From assembly GCA_963732095.1 (NCBI GenBank), contig CAVSZA010000038.1:1-64000 (forward strand): a stretch of DNA of 64,000 nt, read 5' to 3'. Under the pieces are notes generated by a model. That model worked only from the letters and a program-made list of their open reading frames with translations, searched no databases and was not told where the DNA came from. This DNA comes from AP-15 sp963732095. GTDB taxonomy: Bacteria > Pseudomonadota > Alphaproteobacteria > ATCC43930 > CGMCC-115725. This document shows positions 17,768 through 26,192 of this stretch, piece by piece. The position numbers were made by a program, and so were the translations under genes. Positions within the stretch are counted from its first letter, which is position 1. Each line of letters begins with the position of its first letter.

Positions 17768-18550
17768 TCAGGTCGTCGACTTCCTTCGGTTACGAAAGAA
17801 TGCACTCCACATTTGATGCTCTGCGGGACTTATCGTGATATTATGTTGCTTTGCTTCATTTAATTTTGCTGCTGTCAATTGATCTGAGGACAGTATCAGA
17901 TCCACCTCGCGCGCTATTTGTTCGGCTGTTCGATTTCGTCGGGGAAGAGCTTGCGTCTTGGAAATAAAGCCAGTTGGGTTTTCGCCCATTTTCAATGAAA
18001 TAATCTTAACACACCGCCCAACCGCGAAGCCGATCTCTTGTTGCGTCCAAACACTATCTTTGAACCCGACGGTGTGTATCGCCAGAAACGCATCCATGTT
18101 GAACAAGGCGCGCTCGATTTCGCCCTGCCATTCAAGCGTTGGGTGAATGTCTTCGTGGGCTACAAAGGCGCTAATTGCATATGGGGTAAGACAATCTCTC
18201 AAACGGGTCGTTTTATCTTTATCCTTGGCTATGTGGTTAATGAAAAGGCGGAACTTCGTCGTCCCCTGCCAGTTGCGCGGCGAAGTACTAGCCCCATGCG
18301 CAGCCCGGATTTCCTGCTCAAGCCCCAAATCCTCTGCGATCTTGATTATTGTATCGAGTGACACATCACGTAGGGCTTCCTTGGTGTATACCCATTTGCT
18401 GCCCCGCGTTGCATCCTTCGGCGGCGCGATTTTGAATTCCGCGAGGTAGAGGTCGATATCGGCAAAACCATATCGAGATTGAAGGGTGCGGCCAATTCTA
18501 TCGATGAGGTTGAGCCTCTGCGCCATTCGTGTACCGGCGGTGATCTGCAT
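17768..18550 (-). CDS. TIR-domain protein, possible NAD-cleaving defence effector
   Basis: This 260-residue protein ends in a TIR domain of the TIR_2 type (residues about 98-235): KFRLFINHIAKDKDK, AISAFVAHEDIHPTLEWQGE, DAFLAIHTVGFKDSVWTQQE. In VWTQQEIGFAVGR the glutamate (about residue 172) occupies the position of the catalytic glutamate of NAD-cleaving TIR enzymes. The first 85 residues (LNLIDRIGRTLQSRYGFADI, WVYTKEALRDVSLDTIIKIA) form a separate helical domain that recalls the short N-terminal modules on AbiJ-like and other predicted abortive-infection proteins; this link is from memory and unverified. I chose the ATG at 18550 because GGAG lies seven bases upstream. It stands alone or with the small upstream gene; no sensor or cyclase partner is adjacent. 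Confidence 0.85.
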   Translation of the reverse strand: MQITAGTRMAQRLNLIDRIGRTLQSRYGFADIDLYLAEFKIAPPKDATRGSKWVYTKEALRDVSLDTIIKIAEDLGLEQEIRAAHGASTSPRNWQGTTKFRLFINHIAKDKDKTTRLRDCLTPYAISAFVAHEDIHPTLEWQGEIERALFNMDAFLAIHTVGFKDSVWTQQEIGFAVGRCVKIISLKMGENPTGFISKTQALPRRNRTAEQIAREVDLILSSDQLTAAKLNEAKQHNITISPAEHQMWSAFFRNRRKSTT

Positions 18551-18618
18551 CAGCGTGCTCCAAGTGATGCGGGTTGCGCGGTGGATAAGCGCTACCCTGG
18601 TCACGGTGAAACCTTCCC

Positions 18619-18810
18619 CTACCTAACCGGGCCTGAAACTGCATCCCATTTGTCGCTTTGCTTTTCCGGCTTCGCTGTAGCAGCCGGTTTGTTCCAGAGG
18701 TAAGAATAGTCGCGCGGCGGCTGTTGTCGTTCTGGCTTTCTGTCAATGTTGTCGATCACGATTAGAACGCCAACAAGGACAATGAGATCAAATGGCAACC
18801 AAAAAATCAT
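18619..18810 (-). CDS. Small single-pass membrane protein, 5' end possibly cut by the adjacent element
   Basis: The sequence from MIFWLPFDLIVLVGVLIVID (one membrane segment) continues as a 43-residue polar tail (RKPERQQPPRDYSYLWNKPA). The open frame runs upstream straight into the inverted-repeat element at 18838, so the true start may have been displaced by it. Without the element, the frame starts near SLAIVFFAGM. No family is recognised. It lies 69 bases upstream of the TIR gene on the same strand. Confidence 0.5.
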   Translation of the reverse strand: MIFWLPFDLIVLVGVLIVIDNIDRKPERQQPPRDYSYLWNKPAATAKPEKQSDKWDAVSGPVR

Positions 18811-18837
18811 TCCCGCGAAAAAGACAATAGCAAGGCT

Positions 18838-19281
18838 CGTTGATGCAGGTCCGCTCGAGGCGGCTTGGTCGTGGCCTAAACAGACGACCTGATCCCCGGT
18901 AAAGGGCAGTTCCGCTAGCGTTTCCCCAATCGGCTCAGCTACGGTTGTCCGGGAACGATTTTTCTGGATATTTTGGCCGCACTGTTTTGGCCCGCTCCGG
19001 GCGGTCATCGCGGCAGGGAGAACCGCCGCGTGACGGACGCAGTCCATGACCAGCATTGGAGACTCGCGCGCGATCATGACCGCACTGTAGCAACCGGCCC
19101 AGCCGTTTCCAGCCCGAGGGTTCCGAATTTTTTCGCTGAGGTGATGGTTTATCCAGAAAAATCGTTCCCGGACAACCGTAGCTGAGCCGATTGGGGAAAC
19201 ACTAGCGGAACTGCCCTCTACCGGGGATCAGGCCGTCTGTTTAGGCCACGACCAGGCCGCCTGGACGGACCTGCATCAACG
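18838..19281. repeat. Fold-back element 1 with about 130-bp terminal inverted repeats
   Basis: The left arm 18838-18970 and the right arm 19150-19281 are near-perfect inverted copies, beginning CGTTGATGCAGGTCCG. The middle (18971-19149) is unique to the element. An inverted copy of the whole unit lies at 21140-21577. No transposase is encoded, and no target-site duplication is obvious. It is best described as a MITE-like or fold-back element; the family is not one I recognise. Confidence 0.8.
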
Positions 19282-19398
19282 AGGGGGGCGGACGAGGATG
19301 CCGCGATCGACAGCGCGTTTTTCGGTTCGCACGATGGCCGAACTTGCTACGCGCGTGCCCACCACTGTCGCCTTTGCTGAGACGAGAAAAGTTGGTGC

Positions 19399-19626
19399 TC
19401 AGCGCGCGATCTCCCAAATCATGTACTGCCCCGGCCCGCTGGACGGGGGGACGATGCGGTTGACCCGCTGTAGCCGCAAGGTGACGCCGACGCGCTTTGT
19501 CATCAGCGCTAGGAGCTTCTGATCATCCTTGTCGAGCGCTCGGGTGACGAGCATTTCCAGGGCGATGTCCCGCGATGTCATCGGCTCGGCGGCTTGGCGC
19601 AATATCGACAGCACGGTTTTGGTCAT
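19399..19626 (-). CDS. Hypothetical protein with winged-helix character
   Basis: This 75-residue protein (MTKTVLSILRQAAEPMTSRD, IALEMLVTRALDKDDQKLLA, MTKRVGVTLRLQRVNRIV, GPGQYMIWEIAR) has the pattern of a small winged helix-turn-helix, and similar proteins occur in Hyphomicrobiales. The open frame extends upstream through PKAFRPPSDWSHRGE, part of related proteins as I recall them, but no start codon is found there. The annotated ATG may therefore be internal, with the 5' end lost. Confidence 0.5.
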   Translation of the reverse strand: MTKTVLSILRQAAEPMTSRDIALEMLVTRALDKDDQKLLALMTKRVGVTLRLQRVNRIVPPSSGPGQYMIWEIAR

Positions 19627-19790
19627 CTCGCCCCGGTGCGACCAATCGGACGGCGGCCGGAACGCCTTCGGCCTGATCGCCTCGACCTGATAGCTCGGAT
19701 TTGAATTGCAGGATCACGGAATGATTGAGGGTTCTGCGGATCCCGCGTCAGGGCACTGTCGATACCTTGCCGCCCAATTTCGGCTCTCTA

Positions 19791-19977
19791 CGCAACCGCA
19801 GCATCCGCTCGACCCCGACCGGCGGGCGGCCATTGCCTGGCTTCGGATAGAAAGGCTCAATCAGCGCGCACAGCGCCGACCACGGCACAACCGCTGCATC
19901 TCGGCCAGAAACACCCCCCGTCGCGTCGTCTTGGCGTAGCGCTCAAATCCTGCGCTCGCCAGCGTCAGCTTCTTCAT
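19791..19977 (-). mobile_element. IS5-family transposase N-terminal remnant
   Basis: Read from the ATG at 19977, the sequence MKKLTLASAGFERYAKTTRR and, after a one-base shift, VVPWSALCALIEPFYPKPGN then GRPPVGVERMLRL matches the start of IS5-type transposases. It stops after about 62 residues, well before the DDE residues. The element is dead, and no terminal inverted repeat could be placed. Confidence 0.75.
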
Positions 19978-20164
19978 CCTCCAACCCATGCGCTCCAACC
20001 CCGATGCGCATCATACACGCTGCCTTTTGCAGACCTTCGTTAGACGAAAACCGCGAACTCGGTATCGACCTGGGGTAGGGAGCCGGCAACCGTGAAGGGG
20101 CCCGCCGTGCCAACGATATTCGATCGTTTGATCCCCGCGCGAGCCGCACGATGCGGGAAGGAAC

Positions 20165-20983
20165 TCACTGCGGGAATTCCTGTAGCCGCAAATCGGCCGG
20201 CCATTGTGCCGGGTCTTCACCCTTGCCGCTGACACTTGGCCAGAGCGCGTGATTGCTGCCGATCTGCTTCACGAAGAGCTTGGCGCCGGCGGCGTGCACC
20301 TGGTCGCGGAGGCCTCGGAGCCAATCCGGATGCATCGGGCGAGCGCCACCGCCTGATTCGCCTCCAACAATGATCCAAGAAATTGGTGCCCTCACGTCGT
20401 GAGAGGACAGCACCAGCCACGGCGTGACATCGACCGGCTCTACCATGGGCTCGACGCTGAGAAACCTGACCGCAGCGGGGATCGCGACAAGGTGCGGGAT
20501 GCGACGATTAACTTCTTCTTGGTTCTCCGTCGTGGTGCCAAGCCAGACGAGCGGCCAGCCCTCGCCCCAATCTGTCGGCAGCATGTCGCGAATGTTCTGC
20601 GGTCTTTTCGTGAGCAAGAACCAATCGAGCGCGGGCGTCGCGCGGACGAGTGACCACAAATCGAAGCGCCATGATGTCGGCACTTTGTTGTCAAAGACGT
20701 CGGCCATGCTCGCGCAGAAGACGCGCCGTCGCTTGCCTTCGGCCTGCGCGCATTCGTTCCAGCGCAGCGGCCCGCGCCAGTAGGCTGGGCTCGTTCGCGT
20801 GCGGTCAGCGCCGACGTCCCACAGATCGCGCCCCTTGCCGTCGCGCCACCCGTAGCGCCATGAAAGCGCCGCCGCATAGCAGCGGTCGCACGCGGTCGAG
20901 ACGCGCAGACATCCGACCCATGGATTGAATGTCGCGTCGCACCAGGCGATTCGTGTGATCGCACCCATCAGAGAACGCCGCAC
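20165..20983 (-). CDS. DUF5131 (phage Gp37/Gp68-like) family protein
   Basis: This 272-residue protein matches the phage Gp37/Gp68 family. The N-terminal signature is IAWCDATFNPWVGCLRVSTA followed by CDRCYAAALSWRYGW, where the clustered cysteines suggest a metal or Fe-S site. Further family blocks are RRVFCASMADVFD, LDWFLLTKRPQNIRDMLP, PLVWLGTTTENQEEVNRRIP, FLSVEPMVEPVD, ISWIIVGGESGGGARPMHPD and KLFVKQIGSN. The function is unknown; such genes occur in phages and mobile islands. The start is either GTG at 20983 or ATG at 20968; neither has a strong ribosome binding site. It lies between the two inverted copies of the fold-back element, which suggests it travelled with them. Confidence 0.88.
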   Translation of the reverse strand: MRRSLMGAITRIAWCDATFNPWVGCLRVSTACDRCYAAALSWRYGWRDGKGRDLWDVGADRTRTSPAYWRGPLRWNECAQAEGKRRRVFCASMADVFDNKVPTSWRFDLWSLVRATPALDWFLLTKRPQNIRDMLPTDWGEGWPLVWLGTTTENQEEVNRRIPHLVAIPAAVRFLSVEPMVEPVDVTPWLVLSSHDVRAPISWIIVGGESGGGARPMHPDWLRGLRDQVHAAGAKLFVKQIGSNHALWPSVSGKGEDPAQWPADLRLQEFPQ

Positions 20984-21139
20984 GTTTCAATCGGTTTTCT
21001 CATTATGCACGTCTGTAGGAGACGGTCACCCCCCACTGCGGCGCTGGAGGAACGCACGCACGAGCGAGTGCCGCTCAATGGGCGAGTGGCGAAATAGAAA
21101 GGAGCGGCTGCTACGCCAAACCTGTCTCGTAACCTCCCC

Positions 21140-21577
21140 CGTTGATGCAGGTCCGCTCCAGGCGGCCTGTTCGTGGCCTAAACAGACGGCCTGATCCCCG
21201 GTAAAGGGCAGTTCCGCTAGCGTTTCCCCAATCAGCTCAGCTACGGTTGTCCGGGGACGATTTTTCTGGATAAACATCACCTCAGCGAAAAAATTCGGGA
21301 CCCTCGGGCTGGAAACGGGGCCGGTTGCGACGATGCGGTCATGATCGCGCGAGCGGCGAGTTTCCAATGCTGGTCATGGGCCGCGTCCGTCATGCGGCGA
21401 TTCTCCCTTCCGCGATGACCGCTCGGAGCGGGCCAAAACAGTGCAGCCAAAATATCCAGAAAAATCGTTGCCGGACAACCGTAGCTGAGCCGATTGGGGA
21501 AACGCTAGCGGAACTGCCCTTTACCGGGGATCAGGCCGTCTGTTTAGGCCACGAACAGGCCGCCTGGAGCGGACCTG
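21140..21577. repeat. Fold-back element 2, inverted relative to element 1
   Basis: The left arm 21140-21272 and right arm 21453-21577 are inverted copies of each other and of the arms of element 1. The middle (21273-21452) is the reverse complement of the middle of element 1, with a few substitutions. The last eight bases of the right arm (CATCAACG) are missing, so this copy is slightly truncated. Together the elements bracket 19.3-21.1 kb. Confidence 0.8.
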
Positions 21578-22206
21578 AGCGCCAGCACCAGCCTTTATGA
21601 AGCTACATTTCCGCGAGACCATCTTGATGCGGCGCATGGAGGCGAAGTCCCGGATCGGAGCGCCCTCCTGATAATCCACGATACGCCGCTGGCAGGATAC
21701 CGACCGTACTCCAACACCCCATGAAACGTTATAAGCTGAATTTTACTTACGCCCTTCGGACAAAACGAATGATGTGAGCAGTTTATAAAACACAATTCGG
21801 ACTATTATTTCCGAGTAAAGACAAGAATGGGCTACCATTATTAGAAATCATCCCCATATCCTTTTCAGATAAGCCATCAAGGTGGATAGCTATGATGACA
21901 ATTTTTTTGAACGCTAGCGGCGCAAACGGCTTCACGAAACGATCCATCGCCCACCCGCCGAGCGGCAACGATGATGATGAGCCCGGCGGCGCCACACCTA
22001 TGGCAATCGCCGTCCCGGCCTTCGATGACGAACCGATAATCGCTGTGTCCGAACAGCCGGATCGTCCGTGGCTCGGGTGGCTCAAGCCCAGGGTCGAGCA
22101 CCCTCCCAAGCAACGCCATCAGGCCAAGCGGCGGGTTGGCTCGAATTCCTCACGTTAGGCGTGGGACGTCCGTGAGCCATGTCGCACCGTATAAAGGACT
22201 AGCCAA
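21578..22206. other. Low-information region, no confident gene
   Basis: The first half, to about 21900, is richer in A and T than its surroundings. Open frames exist on both strands at 21877-22158, but neither shows a family match or a good ribosome binding site. I leave the region unassigned. Confidence 0.4.
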
Positions 22207-22431
22207 ATGACGAATTTAGACGGATGCGAGATTACATTTCCCATCGTGGGTGGAATTTTCGGTGTCGGTCGGCTCGCGACCAAGCTGAAGGCGCTTGCAG
22301 ACACGGAGCAGATTGGGCCGTGGCACATCGGCCAATGGACTGACTTCAAGCATACTGCAATCCGACTGCGATTCGCCTCCATTGCGGATGGTGAGCGCGC
22401 GAGAGAGACCTGTACCGGCGCAGCAAACTGA
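22207..22431 (+). CDS. Hypothetical protein
   Basis: This 74-residue protein (MTNLDGCEITFPIVGGIFGV, GRLATKLKALADTEQIGPWH, IRLRFASIADGERARETC) is preceded by AAAGGA at suitable spacing. The composition fits a small soluble protein. I do not recognise a family. Its stop lies about 150 bases before an oxidoreductase remnant to which it seems unrelated. Confidence 0.5.
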   Translation: MTNLDGCEITFPIVGGIFGVGRLATKLKALADTEQIGPWHIGQWTDFKHTAIRLRFASIADGERARETCTGAAN

Positions 22432-22576
22432 GTTTGCCAAGCGTCCTGATGACGGCACACGTGGTGCTGGGTGGACCCGCCGGCTGTTCGCAAACCGTGA
22501 GCACCGGGGCCTGGGTGCTTACCGCGGGCGAGGCAAACACCAATGGCCGCAGGATCCCCAGTGCCGCCGCAGCAAG

Positions 22577-22807
22577 CTGCTCGACGGCTCCAGTTCGATC
22601 AATGGGGTGGTGTTCGTGCGCGGCCGGGCCCAGGACTTCGATACCTGGGCGCAGATGGGCAACCGGGGCTGGAGCTACGCCGAGGTCCTGCCGTTCTTCA
22701 AGAGCATGGAAAGCTATGCCGGCGAGGGCAACGATGCCCTCCGAGGGCGGGAGGGCCCGCTTCGCGTCACCAGCCGGCGGGGCAGCCGCACGCGGCCTTC
22801 GGAGTGA
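22577..22807 (+). pseudogene. GMC oxidoreductase (choline dehydrogenase type) fragment
   Basis: The fragment LLDGSSSINGVVFVRGRAQD, FDTWAQMGNRGWSYAEVLPF, FKSMESYAGEGNDALRGREG matches the GMC signature (GGSSSINGM-V-x-VRG) near residue 85 of these flavoenzymes. The upstream FAD-binding start and the downstream 400 residues are missing. It is a relic. Confidence 0.8.
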
Positions 22808-22887
22808 ACCGGGATCTCCGAGCGGCGTGTGGCAACACGATACGGAATTCACCAAGGATCACGCGGGGTCGAATTTCACGCTTGTCG

Positions 22888-23292
22888 TCAAGCCCTCTCG
22901 ACTTCAACCTGTAATGGATGGTCCTCGACCTGGGCCATTAACAAGACCTCACATTGCTTTTGTTCGGCGACCTCGAAGGTGTAGGTGCCGGCGATGCCCT
23001 TGCCTTTCGTATGGACCGCCAAGGTCAAGGCCAGAGCATCGAGAGTCGATATATGAAATACGGTCTTCAGGACAAGTTCGACAAAATCCATGGGCGTGTA
23101 ATCGTCGTTATAGAGGACAATGTTCCACATACTCGGACGCTTTGTTTTTACCTCATCATTTTCGAGGAGATCGAGTCCCGGTTTCCGGATGGGTCCAACT
23201 CGGTTTGGATTCTGTTGTTGTGAGAGGGGCCTGCTGAATGTTTTCACCATCTCGATACCATCCATCCGCGCTCTTGATATATCGTCTTCCAT
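22888..23292 (-). CDS. clpS: ATP-dependent Clp protease adaptor ClpS
   Basis: The C-terminal 83 residues form a ClpS domain: SMWNIVLYNDDYTPMDFVEL, VLKTVFHISTLDALALTLAV, HTKGKGIAGTYTFEVAEQKQ, ending HPLQVEVERA. The NDDYTPMDF motif and the histidine of AVHTKGK form the pocket that binds N-degron substrates for delivery to ClpA. The N-terminal extension of about 50 residues is longer than usual, so this resembles the divergent second ClpS paralogue of alphaproteobacteria. I prefer the ATG at 23292 because GAAGAGG precedes it; an upstream ATG at 23376 would add 28 residues. No clpA lies next to it in this window. Confidence 0.9.
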   Translation of the reverse strand: MEDDISRARMDGIEMVKTFSRPLSQQQNPNRVGPIRKPGLDLLENDEVKTKRPSMWNIVLYNDDYTPMDFVELVLKTVFHISTLDALALTLAVHTKGKGIAGTYTFEVAEQKQCEVLLMAQVEDHPLQVEVERA

Positions 23293-23462
23293 TTTTAGCC
23301 TCTTCGGAGGCTTACCGACTGTACCAAACACACTAGCCTCAATTTCCAGAGGTATGTCCTCCAACTGTGTGGGCATTGGCCCGCCGGGAAGACGCAGGAT
23401 ATCAATCGCACGTTTTGGCGCAGCCTGGGAGCGCCAGTACTAAGCCAACAACGATCCAACGA

Positions 23463-23660
23463 TCACCCGCGCGATGTTCCGAGAACAAGCCATGGACGTG
23501 CGGTTGTTGCTTCCGGTGTTTTCCTATCTTGATCGATATCTGCAGCCGAGATGACGCCTCCCTCGTTCGCTCCGGTGCGAGCTTTGTCGATCTTCGTCGG
23601 CTCGTGGATTTCCGCCCATTTTCTAAATCCGCTCATCTTGGGGTTCATCGATTTACCCAT
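23463..23660 (-). CDS. Small hypothetical protein
   Basis: A 65-residue polar protein (MGKSMNPKMSGFRKWAEIHE, PTKIDKARTGANEGGVISAA, DIDQDRKTPEATTARPWLVL). The ATG at 23660 has AAAGGA about eight bases upstream, a good ribosome binding site, whereas the ATG at 23678 does not. It is probably disordered. It follows the microprotein gene on the same strand and may belong to that transcript. Confidence 0.5.
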   Translation of the reverse strand: MGKSMNPKMSGFRKWAEIHEPTKIDKARTGANEGGVISAADIDQDRKTPEATTARPWLVLGTSRG

Positions 23661-23688
23661 GACAGTGTTCCTTTGCAAAATTTCGAGC

Positions 23689-23775
23689 TTAGAGTGCTTG
23701 ATAGGTCGCGAATGCCATGACCATCAGGACGACAAAAATGGGAATGACGAGGGGTGGGACAAACCAGGCTCTCAT
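23689..23775 (-). CDS. 28-residue membrane microprotein
   Basis: The peptide MRAWFVPPLVIPIFVVLMVM continues as AFATYQAL and stops. It is almost entirely one membrane helix. Its ATG overlaps the stop of the Sel1-repeat gene as ATGA, which argues for coupled translation and against a chance frame. The function is unknown; such peptides often bind a membrane partner. Confidence 0.55.
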   Translation of the reverse strand: MRAWFVPPLVIPIFVVLMVMAFATYQAL

Positions 23776-24206
23776 TGCGCTTTCCCTTCTCCAGGCTGTG
23801 GGGTTTGATGACAACTCTGCGCCCTCCAGAGTCCCGCTTGGCGTTTCGCCTTGATGATCTGTGCCGGCGTCAACCGGGTGGAGATCCGTTCGTACTCCGA
23901 CCGAGCCTGGTGTCGGTGAATGCCGCGCGAACTTTTTGTCGCGAGCAGAAACCAAGCACAAGCGTTCACCAAGTTTCCTGATGCGTTCGGGCTGCCCGCA
24001 TAAAGTTCGGCGAGCCTGCTCTGAGCGCGCGGCAGGCCCTGCTCGGCAGCTGCCAGCAGCCATTTGATCGCCTGCGTTCGGTTGCCTTCGATGGCATACC
24101 CATTGTCGTCCTCACGGCTGTCAAAGAGGACACCGAGATTGAATTGCGCGGCGGCATCACCGCTTTCGGCAGCAAGCCGGAGGTGCCTCATCGTGCTGGT
24201 TTCCAT
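23772..24206 (-). CDS. Sel1-repeat protein
   Basis: This 144-residue protein has three or so Sel1-like (TPR-type) repeats: MRHLRLAAESGDAAAQFNLG, RTQAIKWLLAAAEQGLPRAQ, SRLAELYAGSPNASGNLVNA with CAWFLLATKS. These alpha-alpha repeats mediate protein-protein contacts. There is no signal peptide, so it is probably cytoplasmic. The tail is basic (TPAQIIKAKRQAGLWRAQ). It is coupled by ATGA to the membrane microprotein downstream, a possible two-component unit. The real start may be the ATG five codons in. Confidence 0.8.
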   Translation of the reverse strand: METSTMRHLRLAAESGDAAAQFNLGVLFDSREDDNGYAIEGNRTQAIKWLLAAAEQGLPRAQSRLAELYAGSPNASGNLVNACAWFLLATKSSRGIHRHQARSEYERISTRLTPAQIIKAKRQAGLWRAQSCHQTPQPGEGKAQ

Positions 24207-24536
24207 CTCGGCCTCCTATCAAATCGCCGTGCTGGAAAGCTCCACCGCTGTTGTATGTTTAGAGCAGGACGGCGATGGTCGCCCGCGAACTTATCAGCAT
24301 CAGTAACTCATCGCCGCCATGCCTCGGTGCGCATTCGATCGCCGGCCGTCAGCACTAGATTTCCTTAAAAGTGTTTGTTTCGGACAAATTATTTTGTCAG
24401 TCCGTTGTATATGGGACTTATTTTATTCGAGTTCAATGGCTATTCATTTTATAGACCAAGCAAATTATTACCCTGAGACTTTACACCCATTGGGTCAATC
24501 TAGCCTCGGCGGCGTAAAACGATCAGAACGCTCCGC
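24207..24536. other. AT-rich non-coding region with a small palindrome
   Basis: About 330 bases without a gene. From 24350 to 24485 the sequence is much richer in A and T than its neighbours. It contains GACAAATTATTTTGTC (24383-24398), a perfect six-base inverted repeat around TTAT that could be an operator. No promoter could be assigned with confidence. Confidence 0.35.
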
Positions 24537-24653
24537 AGCGACGCTCCGTTTACCAAGGTCGCGCAAGGCCACGAGGGCACTGCCGGCGTTTATGGTGCCG
24601 TTCTGGCTGAGGGCATCATCCGGCCGGGTGACCCAGTCGCGGTCCTGGATTGA
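24537..24653 (+). pseudogene. MOSC-domain protein C-terminal remnant
   Basis: The last 38 or so residues are left (DAPFTKVAQGHEGTAGVYGA, VLAEGIIRPGDPVAVLD, stop), matching the end of MOSC domains. The rest of the gene, including the molybdenum-cofactor-related cysteine, is missing. Confidence 0.7.
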
Positions 24654-24715
24654 GCAATACGTCGATCAATGGAGGCGAGAATGCCGGATACGCTCTATAA
24701 GCCCGCGAACTGGCG

Positions 24716-25297
24716 ATGAGCCGCATGCGTGCAGAGGCGACCGCCATGGGAGCCGACGGCATCGTCGGCGTCAAACTGACCATCAAACGGTTGGAATGGA
24801 ACCAACGCCTGCTCGAATTCATTGCCATAGGCACGGGTGTTGCTCACTGCGAAGGCCGCAAGGGGTTCCGAGCACATGATGGAGGCCCGTTTACGTCGGA
24901 CCTCTCTGGCCAGGATTTCTGGTCGCTGCTTCATTCGGGCTACCGTCCGGTGGAAATGGTGATGGGGTCGTGCGTGTACCATGTCGCCCATCGCGGCCTG
25001 CTGTCGGGCCTTAATACGATCGGGCGCAATGTCGAACTCGAGAATTTCACCTCCGCTATGTACGAGGCGCGCGAGATTGCCATCGAGCGTATGCAACATG
25101 AGGCTGCGGCTGCCAAAGCGGAGGGGGTTGTTGGTGTAGATATCCATGAAGGCAGTCATGGCTGGCAGACGCACGTCATCGAATTTTTTGCTGTCGGCAC
25201 TGCCGTTCTGCCCTTAGAAATCGCGCCCGAACAAATCGCCGATCCGATCATGTGCTTTCGGTCAACGATTAAACAGCCATCGCTGGCTCCAAATTAA
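24716..25297 (+). CDS. YbjQ/UPF0145-like (heavy-metal-binding fold) tandem-domain protein, 5' end frameshifted
   Basis: Two YbjQ-type domains are present: AEATAMGADGIVGVKLTIKR with LLEFIAIGTGVAH, and AREIAIERMQHEAAAAKAEG with VVGVDIHEG and HVIEFFAVGTAVLP. Between them is FTSDLSGQDFWSLLHSGYRP, typical of the tandem form. The family forms oligomeric rings and is thought to bind metals or ligands; its function is not settled. Upstream of the annotated ATG the family sequence continues as ARELAM in the same frame, then needs a one-base shift to join MEARMPDTLY at about 24670. The true start is therefore probably near 24670, and a frameshift lies at about 24700. Confidence 0.8.
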   Translation: MSRMRAEATAMGADGIVGVKLTIKRLEWNQRLLEFIAIGTGVAHCEGRKGFRAHDGGPFTSDLSGQDFWSLLHSGYRPVEMVMGSCVYHVAHRGLLSGLNTIGRNVELENFTSAMYEAREIAIERMQHEAAAAKAEGVVGVDIHEGSHGWQTHVIEFFAVGTAVLPLEIAPEQIADPIMCFRSTIKQPSLAPN

Positions 25298-25448
25298 TAC
25301 TTTTGTTCTCCAAAGAATTTGAACGGTGTCTTTTGAGTCTTGTTCTGGTTACACCAGGAATAATCGGACACCCGGCCGGTCCACCGATCGAGCCAGGGGG
25401 AGGTCCGGTTTGGGGCGTGTGTCATGAACGCGCCGTCTTCGTATAACG

Positions 25449-26183
25449 GTGCGGAACTGTACGAGAGATGAAGGAGGGCCCTCCGAGGCCGGCAGTCAGG
25501 TGCAGGTCTCAAGCCACCGTCAAGCTGCTGTCGTCAAGAGCGATGGTGGTGTTGTGTCAAGAAGGTGCGAGAGCGCCATGCTGTACGAGATGAAGGCGGA
25601 CCCTTCGGAGCCGTCCTGTAGGGGAAGGCTTCAAACCGCCATGAGCTGCTTCGGTCAAAAGCTGCGGTAGTAAACGTCATGGTTAAAAGGCGTGACGTTG
25701 ATCACGTCAGGTATGGATGAGAGAGATGAGCGCAAGCGAACCTCTGGTAACGCATCGAAACGCTTTAGGTGGCATCAGAACTGGAGTTGCACCACTGCTC
25801 CAGGAAGAGTGTGGCGGAAACCTACCTACTCGCCACGCGGTGCCCGGTGTATAGGAGGCATGACTCTCGTTCGGGCTCTCGTACGGAACTTGAGAACCTG
25901 TCCGGCGATGCCAAGGGAAAAGGTGCAAGCAGCGAACCTGCGAGGCCGAAAGTACCGATGCGGCGGGCAGGGGCGGACTGCTCCGTAATAGCGAGGAAGC
26001 GGGGTAATGCCCGTGGAGCGAAGGGGGCAGGTCACCGACGTTGGGAGTGAGCCAACTGGCAACAGGAGGAGCTCCAATTCTCGACGGGAGGCGGCAGCCT
26101 TCGTTCGGTGGCACGAGCCGGATGACGCGAGAGTGTCAAGTCCGGATCTGTGAGCGGCTCGGGGTGAAACTCCCCGGGCCAAC
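25449..26183 (+). mobile_element. Group II intron without an encoded maturase
   Basis: The 5' end GTGCGGAACTGTACGAGAG and the long structured region that follows match bacterial group II introns. Recognisable blocks are TCAAGAGCGATGG, AGAGATGAGCGCAAGCGAA, AAGGGAAAAGGTGCA and TAGCGAGGAAGCGGGGTAAT. Domain V is visible as GAGCCGGATGACGCGAGAGT with its closing strand AAGTCCGGATC (about 26108-26150), followed by a domain VI hairpin ending GGGCCAAC near 26183. The reverse transcriptase/maturase gene normally found in domain IV is absent; only about 100 bases separate the domain III-like region from domain V. Splicing and mobility would need a maturase in trans. The exact ends are estimated by similarity. 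Confidence 0.82.
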
Positions 26184-26192
26184 TCGGCAGCG

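Noticed and set aside
18619..19077. A 152-codon minus-strand frame over fold-back element 1
   Set aside because: Its first half is the non-coding inverted-repeat arm; only the last 63 codons outside the element look like protein.
18838..21577. Composite transposon bounded by insertion sequences
   Set aside because: The flanking units encode no transposase and show no target duplication that I can see, so only a fold-back element pair is claimed.
21877..22158. Overlapping frames on both strands (80 and 88 codons)
   Set aside because: Neither has a clear ribosome binding site or a recognisable domain, and they cannot both be real; the evidence does not favour one.
25294..25512. Minus-strand frame with a possible 43-residue product starting MTHAPNRTSP
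   Set aside because: It has no convincing ribosome binding site or family match, and its upstream end overlaps the group II intron.
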